Shown: in pieces, positions 46,350 through 54,991 of the stretch
Numbering within the stretch: position 1 is the stretch's first letter
Layout of the letters: every line of letters starts with the position of its first letter
The notes under the pieces: generated by a model
What the model was told of the DNA's origin: nothing
The model's input: the letters and a program-made list of their open reading frames with translations, nothing else
Databases searched by the model: none
Assembly (NCBI RefSeq): GCF_015637705.1
Contig: NZ_JADOBE010000001.1
Span: 124,001 to 188,000, forward strand
DNA: 64,000 nucleotides
Direction of reading: 5' to 3'
Source of the DNA: Pseudomonas sp. N040
GTDB taxonomy: Bacteria; Pseudomonadota; Gammaproteobacteria; Pseudomonadales; Pseudomonadaceae
Position numbers and translations under genes: made by a program

Positions 46350-47251
46350 TGCATGCGCTGTTTGCGATTGAGCCTCAAGCCATTAACAACTGGCACGACC
46401 TGCGCTATGCGCTAGAGAAATTCGGATACAGCAAAGGTTTGCTGATTGCACGCTTTCCAAAAACCTGGATGCGCTTGGTAATGGAAGGCTGTCAACGTAA
46501 CGGCTTGGGGGATATGGAGCTCAAGCGTATCGAGGAAAAACTGCGCCAGGCCAAAGACGACCGTCTGGTGCGTATGGGACTGCCCTACTCAGGTGATGAT
46601 TGGCTCAGCAATGCCAAAACCGATGCTGTGCGCACAAGCCTATCAGGCATATTGGTGCGTGATAATCACCATACAGAGCAATTCCATTGCTTGGCAGAAA
46701 CCGATGAAACACTCTTCGAGGACCGTCGAGATGTACAGATTAAGCGTAATGCAAAAGCCTTAGCAGAAGCGGCACGCTATGTACTGCACAGCGCGGATCG
46801 CATTATGTTGGTTGACCCATATTTTCAGGCTAGGCCTAAGTGCTGCAAGGTTCTGGAGGCGATGGTCAATCTTTGTCGCGAGGAGGGACATCGCTTAGTT
46901 GAAGTGATCGTCTTTACTGCACAAAGCACAGATGAGCGTAGCGTTGATCGTATTGCTGCCGATTTTGAAAGGATGCTCGAAGGTGTAATCAAGCAGGGTG
47001 TTTGTCTACGAATTCATTTATTGCCTGACGCTGCTTTAGACCTAGACTTTCATGCTCGGTATGTTGTCAGTCCACGCGCAGGATTACGCTTTGATCGCGG
47101 GTTTGTTGAGCCCACTGATCATGATGAACGAGAACATCTTACAGATGTTACCTGTTTGGATAAAAGTCGCGTTAATGACCTGAATGATCAATTTCAGGAA
47201 AGTGGAGACGTCTTAGCTAATGCTAAGTCTATTATTTTGCCGTCAAAATAG
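46349..47251 (+). CDS. PLD-like partner of the DUF3696 ATPase
   Basis: This 300-residue protein is translationally coupled to the ATPase. The C-terminal half has a core strand IMLVDPYFQARP (about 151) and, later, DLDFHARYVVSPRAGLRF (about 231), where His and Arg stand in the position of an HxK/HxR motif of PLD-fold nucleases. The N-terminal half is helical with no recognised domain. I propose it is the effector released or activated by the ATPase; this is inference. Codon use becomes AT-richer near its 3' end. Confidence 0.65.
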   Translation: MHALFAIEPQAINNWHDLRYALEKFGYSKGLLIARFPKTWMRLVMEGCQRNGLGDMELKRIEEKLRQAKDDRLVRMGLPYSGDDWLSNAKTDAVRTSLSGILVRDNHHTEQFHCLAETDETLFEDRRDVQIKRNAKALAEAARYVLHSADRIMLVDPYFQARPKCCKVLEAMVNLCREEGHRLVEVIVFTAQSTDERSVDRIAADFERMLEGVIKQGVCLRIHLLPDAALDLDFHARYVVSPRAGLRFDRGFVEPTDHDEREHLTDVTCLDKSRVNDLNDQFQESGDVLANAKSIILPSK

Positions 47252-47264
47252 TTGTGGTTAAGTC

Positions 47265-49211
47265 GTGGCAAAAATTATTCCTGATATTGAAAAAGCAAAG
47301 CTATCCAAACAGCCGCCTACGGAGGGCGAGCTATTTCTGCTCAATTACTTTGAAGCAAGTTTTGATCCTGACGCTGAAGTTTACTTTCAACCCTGCTTTA
47401 ATGGCGAGCGGCCCGATATAGTAATAATAAAAAAAGGTGTTGGCATAATCATTGCTGAAGTAAAGGACTGGCATTTAAAAAACTACAACGTAAATAAAAA
47501 CAATCAATGGCATTTAGCAAAAAACAATGCATTATTGAGATCGCCCTTCGCACAAGCATTTGCCTACAAAAAAAATCTTTTCGAAGTCCACACAAACGGC
47601 CTGCTTGAAAAAAGTATGTCCAGCGAAACCTTCTACGGCCTTATAAAGGTTTGCGTATACTTTCATAACGCCTCAAAAAGCGATATCGCAAAATTATACG
47701 AACCTGCATTAAATGAATTACGATACGAAATAGAAGAAAACGATAAAAAATTTAAAGATAAAAAAATTGAACATGACCAATATGATAAAAAACGGGTATA
47801 CCTTTCAGGCAAGAAGAAAAAACTTGACCGTGATACAGGGCAAATAGCGATCACGCAAGATTCACTGAAGAGAATTGCATTCTCCGGTGGAAGGCAAAAC
47901 CCCCTATTTGAAGAAAGTGTTTATACAGAGCTGATGCGCTTGCTTCAGCCTCCATATCATTATGCCAATGAAGGCAAGCCAATAGTCTATACACAGACCC
48001 AGTCGCGACTCACCGAGAGCGAAGCAAATGCTCGCGCAAAAATATGTGGGATCGCCGGCTCGGGAAAAACTACAGTACTCGCAAAGCGAGCGGTAAATGC
48101 GCATAGAAGGCATGGCGACTCAGTGTTGATATTGACATTTAATCTGACTCTTCGAATGTTTGTTAAAGACAAGATAAATGAGGTTCGTGATGATTTCGAC
48201 TGGGGCAGCTTTCACATAATCAATTACCACAAGTTTATGACCATTGCACTCAATGAGGCCGGGATCAACATTCATGCACCGCAAGAGACTGAGGGAGATG
48301 ATGGTGACGCTGCAATGGATTACCTTGAAAAAAATTTCTACTCGAATGTAGATATATTTGATGAACACGACACAATAAAATACAAAACTATTTTGATTGA
48401 CGAGGCTCAAGATTACAAACCTGAATGGCAAACGATAATTAGAAAATACTTTTTGGATGACGATGGCGAAATGGTTCTGTTTGCTGATGAAAAGCAGAAT
48501 ATTTATGACCGGTCTATCGATGATGAGAAAAAAGTCCGGACGATTTCTGGCTTTGGGCGATGGCAGAAACTATCAAAAAGCTTTAGATACAAAAAGGACT
48601 CTCCCGTATTGCAACTAGCCAATGCATTCCAGGAACAATTTCTTTCCGAGAAATATAACTTTGAGGGAGATGAATCCTATCAGCACTCAGCATCCTTGTT
48701 CGGTGTTAGCATTGTAAGCAAATGGCATATAGAAAAGTTAAATGAAACTGCCAAATTAATTATTTATATAGCTCAGAGGGAGAGAATACATCCGAACGAT
48801 ATTGCAGTTGTACACTCAAAAGAAGACGTTTTAAGAAAGTTAGATTTTATCCTCAGGGAGGGCCCTGACCATCAGGAAAGGACCATTACCACATTCGCCT
48901 CCGAAGAAGAGGCCAAGATAGTCCGAGCTAAAAAACTTGAGCCTAAAGCCACGAAAGAGCTATTACGCAAAATCGGAATAAAGCGTAAGCAAGGGTTTAA
49001 TCTAAACAGTGGAGTTATGAAGCTGACAACCATGCATAGCTTTAAAGGCTTTGAGTCTCCGACGATTTTTTTATTGATAGATGAATTCGACGCTCCAGAA
49101 TTAATTTACACTGGACTCACAAGAGCTAAAGAGAACATAATTATTTTGCTAAACGATGGCAGCCGATATGAAAGCTTTTTCAAACGTTACCTACAGGAAA
49201 TTATTCCATGA
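47265..49211 (+). CDS. NERD nuclease-related domain plus SF1 helicase
   Basis: This 648-residue protein starts at GTG 47265. The N-terminal NERD domain (about 15-130) has RPDIVII and IIAEVKDW (Asp, Glu-x-Lys pattern of restriction-like nucleases). A charged coiled coil (140-190) follows, then a UvrD-like helicase with GIAGSGKTT (about 264), DEAQD (about 380) and a C-terminal MHSFKGFE (motif V region) and YTGLTRAKENI (motif VI). NERD-helicase fusions occur in defence islands. The gene is strikingly AT-rich compared with its neighbours, a sign of separate acquisition. It overlaps the next gene by 4 bp. Confidence 0.88.
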   Translation: MAKIIPDIEKAKLSKQPPTEGELFLLNYFEASFDPDAEVYFQPCFNGERPDIVIIKKGVGIIIAEVKDWHLKNYNVNKNNQWHLAKNNALLRSPFAQAFAYKKNLFEVHTNGLLEKSMSSETFYGLIKVCVYFHNASKSDIAKLYEPALNELRYEIEENDKKFKDKKIEHDQYDKKRVYLSGKKKKLDRDTGQIAITQDSLKRIAFSGGRQNPLFEESVYTELMRLLQPPYHYANEGKPIVYTQTQSRLTESEANARAKICGIAGSGKTTVLAKRAVNAHRRHGDSVLILTFNLTLRMFVKDKINEVRDDFDWGSFHIINYHKFMTIALNEAGINIHAPQETEGDDGDAAMDYLEKNFYSNVDIFDEHDTIKYKTILIDEAQDYKPEWQTIIRKYFLDDDGEMVLFADEKQNIYDRSIDDEKKVRTISGFGRWQKLSKSFRYKKDSPVLQLANAFQEQFLSEKYNFEGDESYQHSASLFGVSIVSKWHIEKLNETAKLIIYIAQRERIHPNDIAVVHSKEDVLRKLDFILREGPDHQERTITTFASEEEAKIVRAKKLEPKATKELLRKIGIKRKQGFNLNSGVMKLTTMHSFKGFESPTIFLLIDEFDAPELIYTGLTRAKENIIILLNDGSRYESFFKRYLQEIIP

Positions 49212-49600
49212 ATTCATGCGCAATATCATATGGCGATGGGAAACCAGCACCTCCCATTGTCTGCCGCGAAATAATTGAATTACAAAGAGCTTCAAATAAA
49301 ATCGCAAGAACAATTACAAAAAAATTACTGGACTCACATAGCTTTGATTTTTCTATCAGCATTTCACCAACAATTGTTAGGTTTGTTGTAGCTTACGGAA
49401 TTAAAAATAAGCCCGATGGAGTTGTTGAGCTAAACTTTGTTATTGGCGATCCAATTGATGACGCAAAATGGATAAAAGAAGTAGCCAATCGAGTTATTGC
49501 GACCATTAGATCTGACGAATCCGAATTATACATTTATAAAATTGTCGACGAATTATTAATTGATAGCAATGATGGATCTACCATTTATCAGTATCGATAG
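49208..49600 (+). CDS. Small partner of the NERD-helicase, unknown function
   Basis: This 130-residue AT-rich ORF overlaps the helicase stop (ATGA) and is therefore co-translated. It has alternating beta and alpha character (FDFSISISPTIVRFVVAYG, VVELNFVIGDPIDDAKW) and no motif I know. Its fixed position suggests a regulatory or inhibitory partner of the NERD-helicase. Confidence 0.65.
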   Translation: MNSCAISYGDGKPAPPIVCREIIELQRASNKIARTITKKLLDSHSFDFSISISPTIVRFVVAYGIKNKPDGVVELNFVIGDPIDDAKWIKEVANRVIATIRSDESELYIYKIVDELLIDSNDGSTIYQYR

Positions 49601-49725
49601 AGCAATCAAGATACAAATATTAATAAATTTAGCGCTCAGATAAAAGCATAGAAATCACTTCCCATTGCTCCAATCCCCGCATCAATTAAGATATTCAGAC
49701 CACGCCAATTAAAAGGAGCATCCTC

Positions 49726-50211
49726 ATGGCCCGAGGCATAAACAAAGTAATTCTAATAGGAAATGTTGGCATTGATCCTGAAACGCGCCATCTGTCTAAC
49801 GGCAATCAGATCACTTCGATAATGCTGGCGACCACTGACAGCTGGAAGGACAAGCAATCAGGGCAGCAACAAGAACGGACTGAATGGCACCGTGTGGTTT
49901 TCTTCGGAAAGGTTGCAGAAATTGCTGGCCAGTATCTGAAGAAAGGCTCCCAGTGTTACATCGAAGGCCGAATTCAGACGAGGGAGTGGGATAAAGACGG
50001 CATCAAGCGCTACACCACCGAGATCGTGGTCGACATGAGCGGCACCATGCAGTTGCTGGGTGGCCGAGGAGATAGCCCTGGTGCGATATCACATTCTGAT
50101 AATGAACCATTCAAAGCCAAAGACAGCATGAATACTCAGCCCAAGCAGCAGAGCCCAAGTGGCTGGCCCGACGATGATTTCGCCAATGATCTGGACCGAG
50201 TTCCTTTCTAG
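49726..50211 (+). CDS. ssb: Accessory single-stranded DNA-binding protein
   Basis: This 161-residue OB-fold protein has the SSB opening [19 protein letters not shown], the conserved [11 protein letters not shown] and [15 protein letters not shown], a linker, and an acidic tip ending DLDRVPF that recruits partners. It is a second SSB carried by the element, as is common on conjugative or integrative elements, where it protects single strands during transfer. A good AAGGAG lies 8 bp before the ATG. Confidence 0.93.
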   Translation: MARGINKVILIGNVGIDPETRHLSNGNQITSIMLATTDSWKDKQSGQQQERTEWHRVVFFGKVAEIAGQYLKKGSQCYIEGRIQTREWDKDGIKRYTTEIVVDMSGTMQLLGGRGDSPGAISHSDNEPFKAKDSMNTQPKQQSPSGWPDDDFANDLDRVPF

Positions 50212-50654
50212 GCAGCACTCGACATTCCTGATATTTGATTAGCTATGAATTTTCAATTCAGTATGCGGCTAGACTGATCCAGTTGGCTCCCGCTGGGAGG
50301 CGGATTTAGATGGCTCTTCGTTATCCTTGGAACAACCGAAGGCCATGGGGAAAAGTTAAGTACGATTCCTAACTGCCCCGGCCGTTTATATGGCGAGGGT
50401 GTTTGACCAGTGTCAACAAGGTGTACCGCACTATGGTGCGATCATCGGCCTTGACGACCTGAAAGCCAACTTGGCTGTCAACTGCCTCCCCGAAGACTTA
50501 GCCGCCTACCAGCCAGATCAATTCGAAGCCTTCCTGACCGAATGCCGCCGGCTCATGGCGCAGAAGATCAAGCAGTATTATCAGGGGCTGTGAGGGCTGG
50601 AGAGCTGGGAGCTGACTGGGTTGCGCACATAGAAAGGGTATACAGGGGACGAAT
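50212..50654. other. Mostly non-coding stretch with one weak small ORF
   Basis: 443 bp between ssb and darT. The only ORF of note is 50390-50593 (67 residues, MARVFDQCQQ...), lacking a ribosome site. The rest shows no gene, and no clear promoter. Confidence 0.5.
50390..50593 (+). CDS. Possible small protein or gene remnant
   Basis: 67 residues with a helical, acidic C-terminal half (LPEDLAAYQPDQFEAFLTEC). No Shine-Dalgarno sequence is visible before the ATG. It may be the tail of a decayed gene. Not recognised. Confidence 0.35.
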   Translation: MARVFDQCQQGVPHYGAIIGLDDLKANLAVNCLPEDLAAYQPDQFEAFLTECRRLMAQKIKQYYQGL

Positions 50655-51302
50655 ATGAAGAGCAGTGAGCTGATGCAATCCATGCTCGAAGGGATGTCTC
50701 CGATGCCCGGCTTACCACCATGCTTGTACTACATGATGCCGTTAGAGAATTTCCAGACCGTTCGTAAGCATGGCCTTGTGTCACGCAGTACTGCGATAGA
50801 AAAGGGTCTTCACGTTCAGGACTACTCAGACCAAGAGGTGCAGGCCCGGCGCGCCCGCAGATACGAACCGATTTTTCAGCGCTGTTTGCATGATTACGTT
50901 CCGTTATACCTGAATCCGAGAAATCCCATGCTGTACAGTCTCCGCGATCAGGCTGCTGATCTGGTGGTGCTGGGGCTTTCGCCAAGTCTTTTGGATTACC
51001 ACGATCAGCATTGTTTTACGGACGGCAATGCAGCCAGTGAACTGACATTGTTTGCAAAAGATCCGTCAGTTATCGAGCCTTCGCTACAGGCACTCAAGGC
51101 TGCTTACTGGAACGATGTGCCGGATGGTAAGCGTCGACGCTGTGCTGAGGTGCTTGTAGCTCCCAGTATTGCCCCCGGATTTATCGAGGTTGCGATCTGC
51201 TCAAACGCAGAGACAGCAGCGGCTGTTAACGACTCAGGACTTAACCTGGATGACAGATTGATTGTCGATCCGGGCTTCTTTTTTGCCGGGGCTATTAGAT
51301 GA
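50655..51302 (+). CDS. darT: DarT-type DNA ADP-ribosyltransferase toxin
   Basis: This 215-residue protein of the DUF4433/DarT family has an NAD-binding start YYMMPLENFQTVRKHGLVSR, HDYVPLYLNPRNPML (substrate region) and a catalytic Glu at residue 165 in RRRCAEVLVAP. DarT enzymes ADP-ribosylate a base in single-stranded DNA, blocking replication of phage or host. AGGGGAC precedes the ATG. Its stop overlaps the start of the macro-domain antitoxin (ATGA at 51299). Confidence 0.9.
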   Translation: MKSSELMQSMLEGMSPMPGLPPCLYYMMPLENFQTVRKHGLVSRSTAIEKGLHVQDYSDQEVQARRARRYEPIFQRCLHDYVPLYLNPRNPMLYSLRDQAADLVVLGLSPSLLDYHDQHCFTDGNAASELTLFAKDPSVIEPSLQALKAAYWNDVPDGKRRRCAEVLVAPSIAPGFIEVAICSNAETAAAVNDSGLNLDDRLIVDPGFFFAGAIR

Positions 51303-52006
51303 GTAATCTCGCCGTAGTCACGGGCAATATTTTTCGCTCGCGCGCCCAGACATGTGTCAACACTATTAACTGCGTTGGCGTGATGGGTGCCGGCATCGCA
51401 TTTGAATACCGCTTGCGCTATCCGGAAATGTTTCAGCAGTACCGTCTTCTGTGCGAACAAGGGCAGATTGCTATTGGGAAGTTATGGATTTTCAAGGCAA
51501 TGGATCGTTGGGTTTTGAATTTTCCGACCAAGAAACATTGGCGCTACCCCAGCCAGGAAGACTTCCTGCACGCAGGTCTAGAGAAGTTTATGAGCACCTA
51601 CAAGTCTCGCGGGATTAGCTCTGTTGCCTTCCCGCTCTTAGGGGCTCAGATGGGAGGGCTATCAGCTGAACGCTCGCTGGAAATCATGCTGGATCACCTC
51701 AGCCCTTGCGCGATTCCGGTTGAAATTTACCATTATGACCCTTTTGCTCCAGATGATCTGTACGAAGCGTTCAAAAACAGATTTCTCGAACTCAGTGACG
51801 AGCAGATTAAAGCCAGCAGTGGTTTGCGCTCTCAGTCTGTCGAGGCAATCAGAAAGGCTCTTGCAGACGAGCGCGTCTGTCAGCTGAATCAGCTATTGAA
51901 ATTCGAGGGGATCGGAGACAAGACTCTGGAAAAGGCTTACAGCTTTGTCACGCAGTTATTAAGGGGCTCTGATCCTGAAACGCCGGCGCAGGCTTCCTTG
52001 CTCTAA
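51299..52006 (+). CDS. darG: DarG-type macro-domain antitoxin
   Basis: This 235-residue protein has an N-terminal macro domain (about 1-150): VVTGNIFRSRAQTCVNTINC, the glycine loop GVMGAGIA, and FPLLGAQMGGL, which binds ADP-ribose. The macro domain removes ADP-ribose from DNA and neutralises DarT. The C-terminal 80 residues (SVEAIRKALADERV... FEGIGDKTLEKAYSFV) likely bind the toxin. It is shorter than DarG proteins with a YbiA domain. Toxin and antitoxin are translationally coupled. Confidence 0.9.
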   Translation: MSNLAVVTGNIFRSRAQTCVNTINCVGVMGAGIAFEYRLRYPEMFQQYRLLCEQGQIAIGKLWIFKAMDRWVLNFPTKKHWRYPSQEDFLHAGLEKFMSTYKSRGISSVAFPLLGAQMGGLSAERSLEIMLDHLSPCAIPVEIYHYDPFAPDDLYEAFKNRFLELSDEQIKASSGLRSQSVEAIRKALADERVCQLNQLLKFEGIGDKTLEKAYSFVTQLLRGSDPETPAQASLL

Positions 52007-52044
52007 CCGTGGTTAGGCATCAACGCACCAAGATAAGGAACCTT

Positions 52045-52068
52045 GCATTAGAGTAAGAATTGTAATGC
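52045..52068. promoter_or_regulatory. Inverted repeat upstream of the second sigma-54 promoter
   Basis: GCATTA and TAATGC, 12 bp apart, lie about 100 bp upstream of the predicted start at 52159, a normal distance for an activator site. Only the dyad is seen; binding is conjecture. Confidence 0.3.
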
Positions 52069-52132
52069 GCATAAAGGATGTCGACCCAGCGATATTAAAC
52101 CTAACTTATTGATTAATATGAATTTTTATAAT

Positions 52133-52148
52133 TGGCATGCATTTCGCT
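52133..52148 (+). promoter_or_regulatory. Sigma-54-like promoter of the TerY-P operon
   Basis: TGGCATGCATTTCGCT has GG and GC exactly 10 bp apart and the same TCGCT -12 box as the promoter before hsdR. The predicted +1 is about 52159, leaving a 24-nt leader that contains AAGGAA before the ATG at 52183. Confidence 0.65.
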
Positions 52149-52182
52149 GTAGCTCTGCGCAAACCCAACAAGGAAATTACAG

Positions 52183-52854
52183 ATGTCTGAACTTAGAAAA
52201 TTCCAAGCACAAAATGCCCGCCCCCTGCCGATCATCGTATTGGCCGACACAAGCGGCAGTATGTCGGTCGAAGGCAAGATCGAAGCCCTGAACAAGGGAC
52301 TCAGTGACATGATTCAAAGCTTTGCCAGTGAAAGCCGTTTGCGCGCAGAGATTCAGGTCAGCGTGATCACTTTTGGCGGCAGCCAGGCGCAGTTGAACCT
52401 TCCGCTGACCCCAGCTCATCAGTTACAGAGCTTCACGCCCTTGGCGGCAGAGGGCATGACTCCGCTGGGGGGGGCTCTGTCGCTGGCCAGCGAGATGATC
52501 GAAGACAAGGACTGCATTCCTGCCCGCGCCTATAAGCCTGTGATTGTGTTGGTCTCTGATGGCCATCCCAATGACGACTGGCGAGGCCCCTTTGCCCGCC
52601 TGATTAACGGCGAGCGGTCTTGCAAAGCCACGCGTCTGGCAATGGCAATTGGTTCTGACGCGGATGAGTCCATGCTCAGCGACTTTGCTAACGATCCTGA
52701 AGCGCCGCTGTTTCATGCTGACAATGCCCGGGATATACATCGATTCTTCCGCGCCGTAACCATGAGTGTCAGTGCCCGCAGCCAATCAGCCACCCCCAAC
52801 CAATCAACACCCTTACAGATTCCTAGCTCAGACGACCAAGACTGGGAATTCTGA
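52183..52854 (+). CDS. TerY-like von Willebrand factor A protein
   Basis: This 223-residue protein is a single vWA domain. The MIDAS metal site is DTSGSM (about 22-27), with the Thr in GMTPLGGAL and Asp in LVSDGHPNDDW. TerY proteins are regulatory vWA proteins that act with a kinase and phosphatase in the TerY-P triad, a known defence and stress module. A G8 run (52467-52474) lies in the Leu-Gly-Gly codons. Its TGA overlaps the next ATG. Confidence 0.88.
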   Translation: MSELRKFQAQNARPLPIIVLADTSGSMSVEGKIEALNKGLSDMIQSFASESRLRAEIQVSVITFGGSQAQLNLPLTPAHQLQSFTPLAAEGMTPLGGALSLASEMIEDKDCIPARAYKPVIVLVSDGHPNDDWRGPFARLINGERSCKATRLAMAIGSDADESMLSDFANDPEAPLFHADNARDIHRFFRAVTMSVSARSQSATPNQSTPLQIPSSDDQDWEF

Positions 52855-53546
52855 TGCGCTTGCTGGCAGGTGGGGCCTCCGTGCAAGGCCCCGCACATCA
52901 ATTGGATGGATCCCCAAACCAGGATGCTCTTTGTGTTAGCGGCCTGCGTGGCGGATGGTGCATTGCTGTGGCTGACGGGCTCGGCAGCCGCTCGCGAAGC
53001 CATCTGGGCTCTCTCAAAGCTGTCCAGCTGTTCAGACAACTAGCCCGTCAACAGCAAGATATTTCTCATGGATCGGTTACCCCGGCTTTACGTGACGCCT
53101 GGCTGTCTCACTTTGGCGAGCCCTTCCGGCTCTATGAAACAACGTGCCTGTGGGCCCGAGTTAATGACAGCGGCCAAGGCATAGCAGGTCAAATCGGCGA
53201 TGGATTGTTACTCGTTAGAAGTCAGGGTGTGTTCAGGGTCATTACAGGGCAGCGTTCTGGCTTTGGCAACCAGACCAGGACCTTGGCGCAGGCAGCAACT
53301 GGGGCTGACTGCAGTATCGACTTCGACCTGCGCCTTCCGGGTGACGGCGTTTTAATGATGACGGACGGCATCTCTGACGACTTGATTTCAGAACAGCTGG
53401 AGCCTTTTTTTGAGGCGATTTATCAGCGTCAGTTACGCGCCAGTAAGCGCTGCATGCGCCAGTGGCTGTTACGAGAACTCCATGGCTGGACCACGCCACG
53501 CCATGGTGACGATAAGACTATCGCTGGAATTTTCAGAACGGATTGA
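52854..53546 (+). CDS. PP2C-family serine/threonine phosphatase
   Basis: This 230-residue PP2C has metal-ligand Asp residues in SPNQDALCV, VADGLGS, MTDGISDD and HGDDKTIAGI. It should remove phosphate from targets of the kinase encoded next. It is the second gene of the TerY-P triad; start overlaps the vWA stop by one base. No membrane segment is seen, so it is cytosolic. Confidence 0.9.
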   Translation: MRLLAGGASVQGPAHQLDGSPNQDALCVSGLRGGWCIAVADGLGSRSRSHLGSLKAVQLFRQLARQQQDISHGSVTPALRDAWLSHFGEPFRLYETTCLWARVNDSGQGIAGQIGDGLLLVRSQGVFRVITGQRSGFGNQTRTLAQAATGADCSIDFDLRLPGDGVLMMTDGISDDLISEQLEPFFEAIYQRQLRASKRCMRQWLLRELHGWTTPRHGDDKTIAGIFRTD

Positions 53547-53551
53547 AGCAG

Positions 53552-54985
53552 ATGACCCCGACTACAAACGCCCAAAACAAGCGCATGGTGCAGGACACGA
53601 AAGGCTCATCTTACGAGCTTCGGGGGGAAATGAGCCGGGGCGGACAAGGCATCGTGTACCGTACTCAGTACCCCCAAGTCTTGATCAAAGGCTTCACCAA
53701 TAAGGATCAACGGGCCCGCTTGCGCTGGCATCAACATATCGCCTGGTTGATTCGTCAGGATCTTAGTGATCTGAAACTGGCAAGACCTCTAACGCTGCTG
53801 GCTGAGCCCCGCTTCGGCTATGTCATGGAGCTAATGGACGGCCTGGTTCCGCTGCAAAGCCTGTTCGATAGTTTCATCACCGCTGAAGATGAGGCAGCCG
53901 CCGATTATGTCCGCCAAGGTGGTCTACGACGCCGAATCCGCATCTTGAGCCAGCTGGCCCGAACACTGAACCAATTGCACTCCCGCGGGATGCTTTACGG
54001 AGATCTGTCTCCAAGCAATATCTTTGTTTCAGATGACCCTGGTCATGCAGAGACCTGGTTAATTGATTGCGACAACATCAGCCTCGAGTCGCACAGCGGT
54101 TTGACCGTACATACAGCGGACTATGGTGCGCCGGAAGTAGTCCGCAGTGATTCATTGTTGTCCAGCCTGACTGATATTTGGAGTTTTGCGGTCATCGCCT
54201 ATCAGTTACTGACCCATAACCACCCTTTCAAGGGCGAGCTGATCAGTGACGGCGATCCCGAGGAAGAGGAGGCGGCACTTCGAGGTGAGCGTCCATGGAT
54301 TTATGACACTCAGGACGACTCCAATCAGTGTTTCACCAATTTGCCGATCCAGTTGATCGAGCACAGTAAATTACCCGCCCTGTTTAGCCGTTGTTTCGAG
54401 CAGGGGCTTCATAACCCGTCAAGTCGCCCAAGCATGGCAGAGTGGCTTGAGGCGTTTACGGAAATTGATGAACGTATTTACTGCTGCGCAAGTTGCGGTG
54501 GCTCTACCTTGCTGTCAGCTGAACTAGGCTCTATTAGTGAAGCCTCATGCTTTTTCTGCGATGAACCTACTGATAGTCGGCTGGTGTTGTTCGAAGAGTT
54601 CATCTCCTTACCGGCAGAGACCGAGGGCTCTACTAATGCATCTGGGGAGATGATTGCGACTGGTCGCATGGTATGGCTGCAGCCTGGTGTCGAAATTGAG
54701 CTAAAGCGCTTGATGCCAACCTTCAGCTACGACCGCTGGCCTTCAGACCATGTCCGTATTGAATACAACGCTCAGGGACTGGGAATTCACCCGCTGCCCA
54801 GGAGCAAACTGCATATTTCACGCGGAGCTGTGAAAAAGCCGATAGAGCGCTACCAAGGGCTCAAGGAAAGTTTACGCGGGCAGCATGAAGAGCCCTACTG
54901 GATTTACATTGGGGAGCCTGAAAAATCCAATCTCGATGCTGTAGCGCTTGGAAAATCTTATGTGATTTGGCAATTCAGGTGGTGA
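53552..54985 (+). CDS. Serine/threonine kinase with zinc ribbon (TerY-P triad)
   Basis: The start at 53552 (MTPTTNAQNKR) is 5 bp after the phosphatase stop; a TTG at 53543 is an alternative. The product is 477 residues. The kinase domain (about 20-300) has GGQGIVYR (glycine loop), VLIKGF (ATP Lys), YGDLSPSNIF (catalytic Asp, about 149), IDCDN in the DFG place and YGAPEV. A CxxC...CxxC zinc ribbon follows (CCASCGG ... CFFCDE, about 310-340) and then a beta-rich tail. Kinase, PP2C and vWA genes together define the TerY-P triad. The DFG change to DCD keeps the metal-binding Asp. Confidence 0.88.
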   Translation: MTPTTNAQNKRMVQDTKGSSYELRGEMSRGGQGIVYRTQYPQVLIKGFTNKDQRARLRWHQHIAWLIRQDLSDLKLARPLTLLAEPRFGYVMELMDGLVPLQSLFDSFITAEDEAAADYVRQGGLRRRIRILSQLARTLNQLHSRGMLYGDLSPSNIFVSDDPGHAETWLIDCDNISLESHSGLTVHTADYGAPEVVRSDSLLSSLTDIWSFAVIAYQLLTHNHPFKGELISDGDPEEEEAALRGERPWIYDTQDDSNQCFTNLPIQLIEHSKLPALFSRCFEQGLHNPSSRPSMAEWLEAFTEIDERIYCCASCGGSTLLSAELGSISEASCFFCDEPTDSRLVLFEEFISLPAETEGSTNASGEMIATGRMVWLQPGVEIELKRLMPTFSYDRWPSDHVRIEYNAQGLGIHPLPRSKLHISRGAVKKPIERYQGLKESLRGQHEEPYWIYIGEPEKSNLDAVALGKSYVIWQFRW

Positions 54986-54991
54986 TGGCAT

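Noticed and set aside
44616..47251. PARIS system (AriA-AriB)
   Set aside because: The ATPase is similar in type, but the partner shows no TOPRIM/DUF4435 features.
41094..49211. Gabija system (GajA-GajB)
   Set aside because: An OLD-TOPRIM ATPase and a UvrD-like helicase are both present, but they are 4 kb apart with three genes between, and the helicase carries a NERD domain that GajB lacks.
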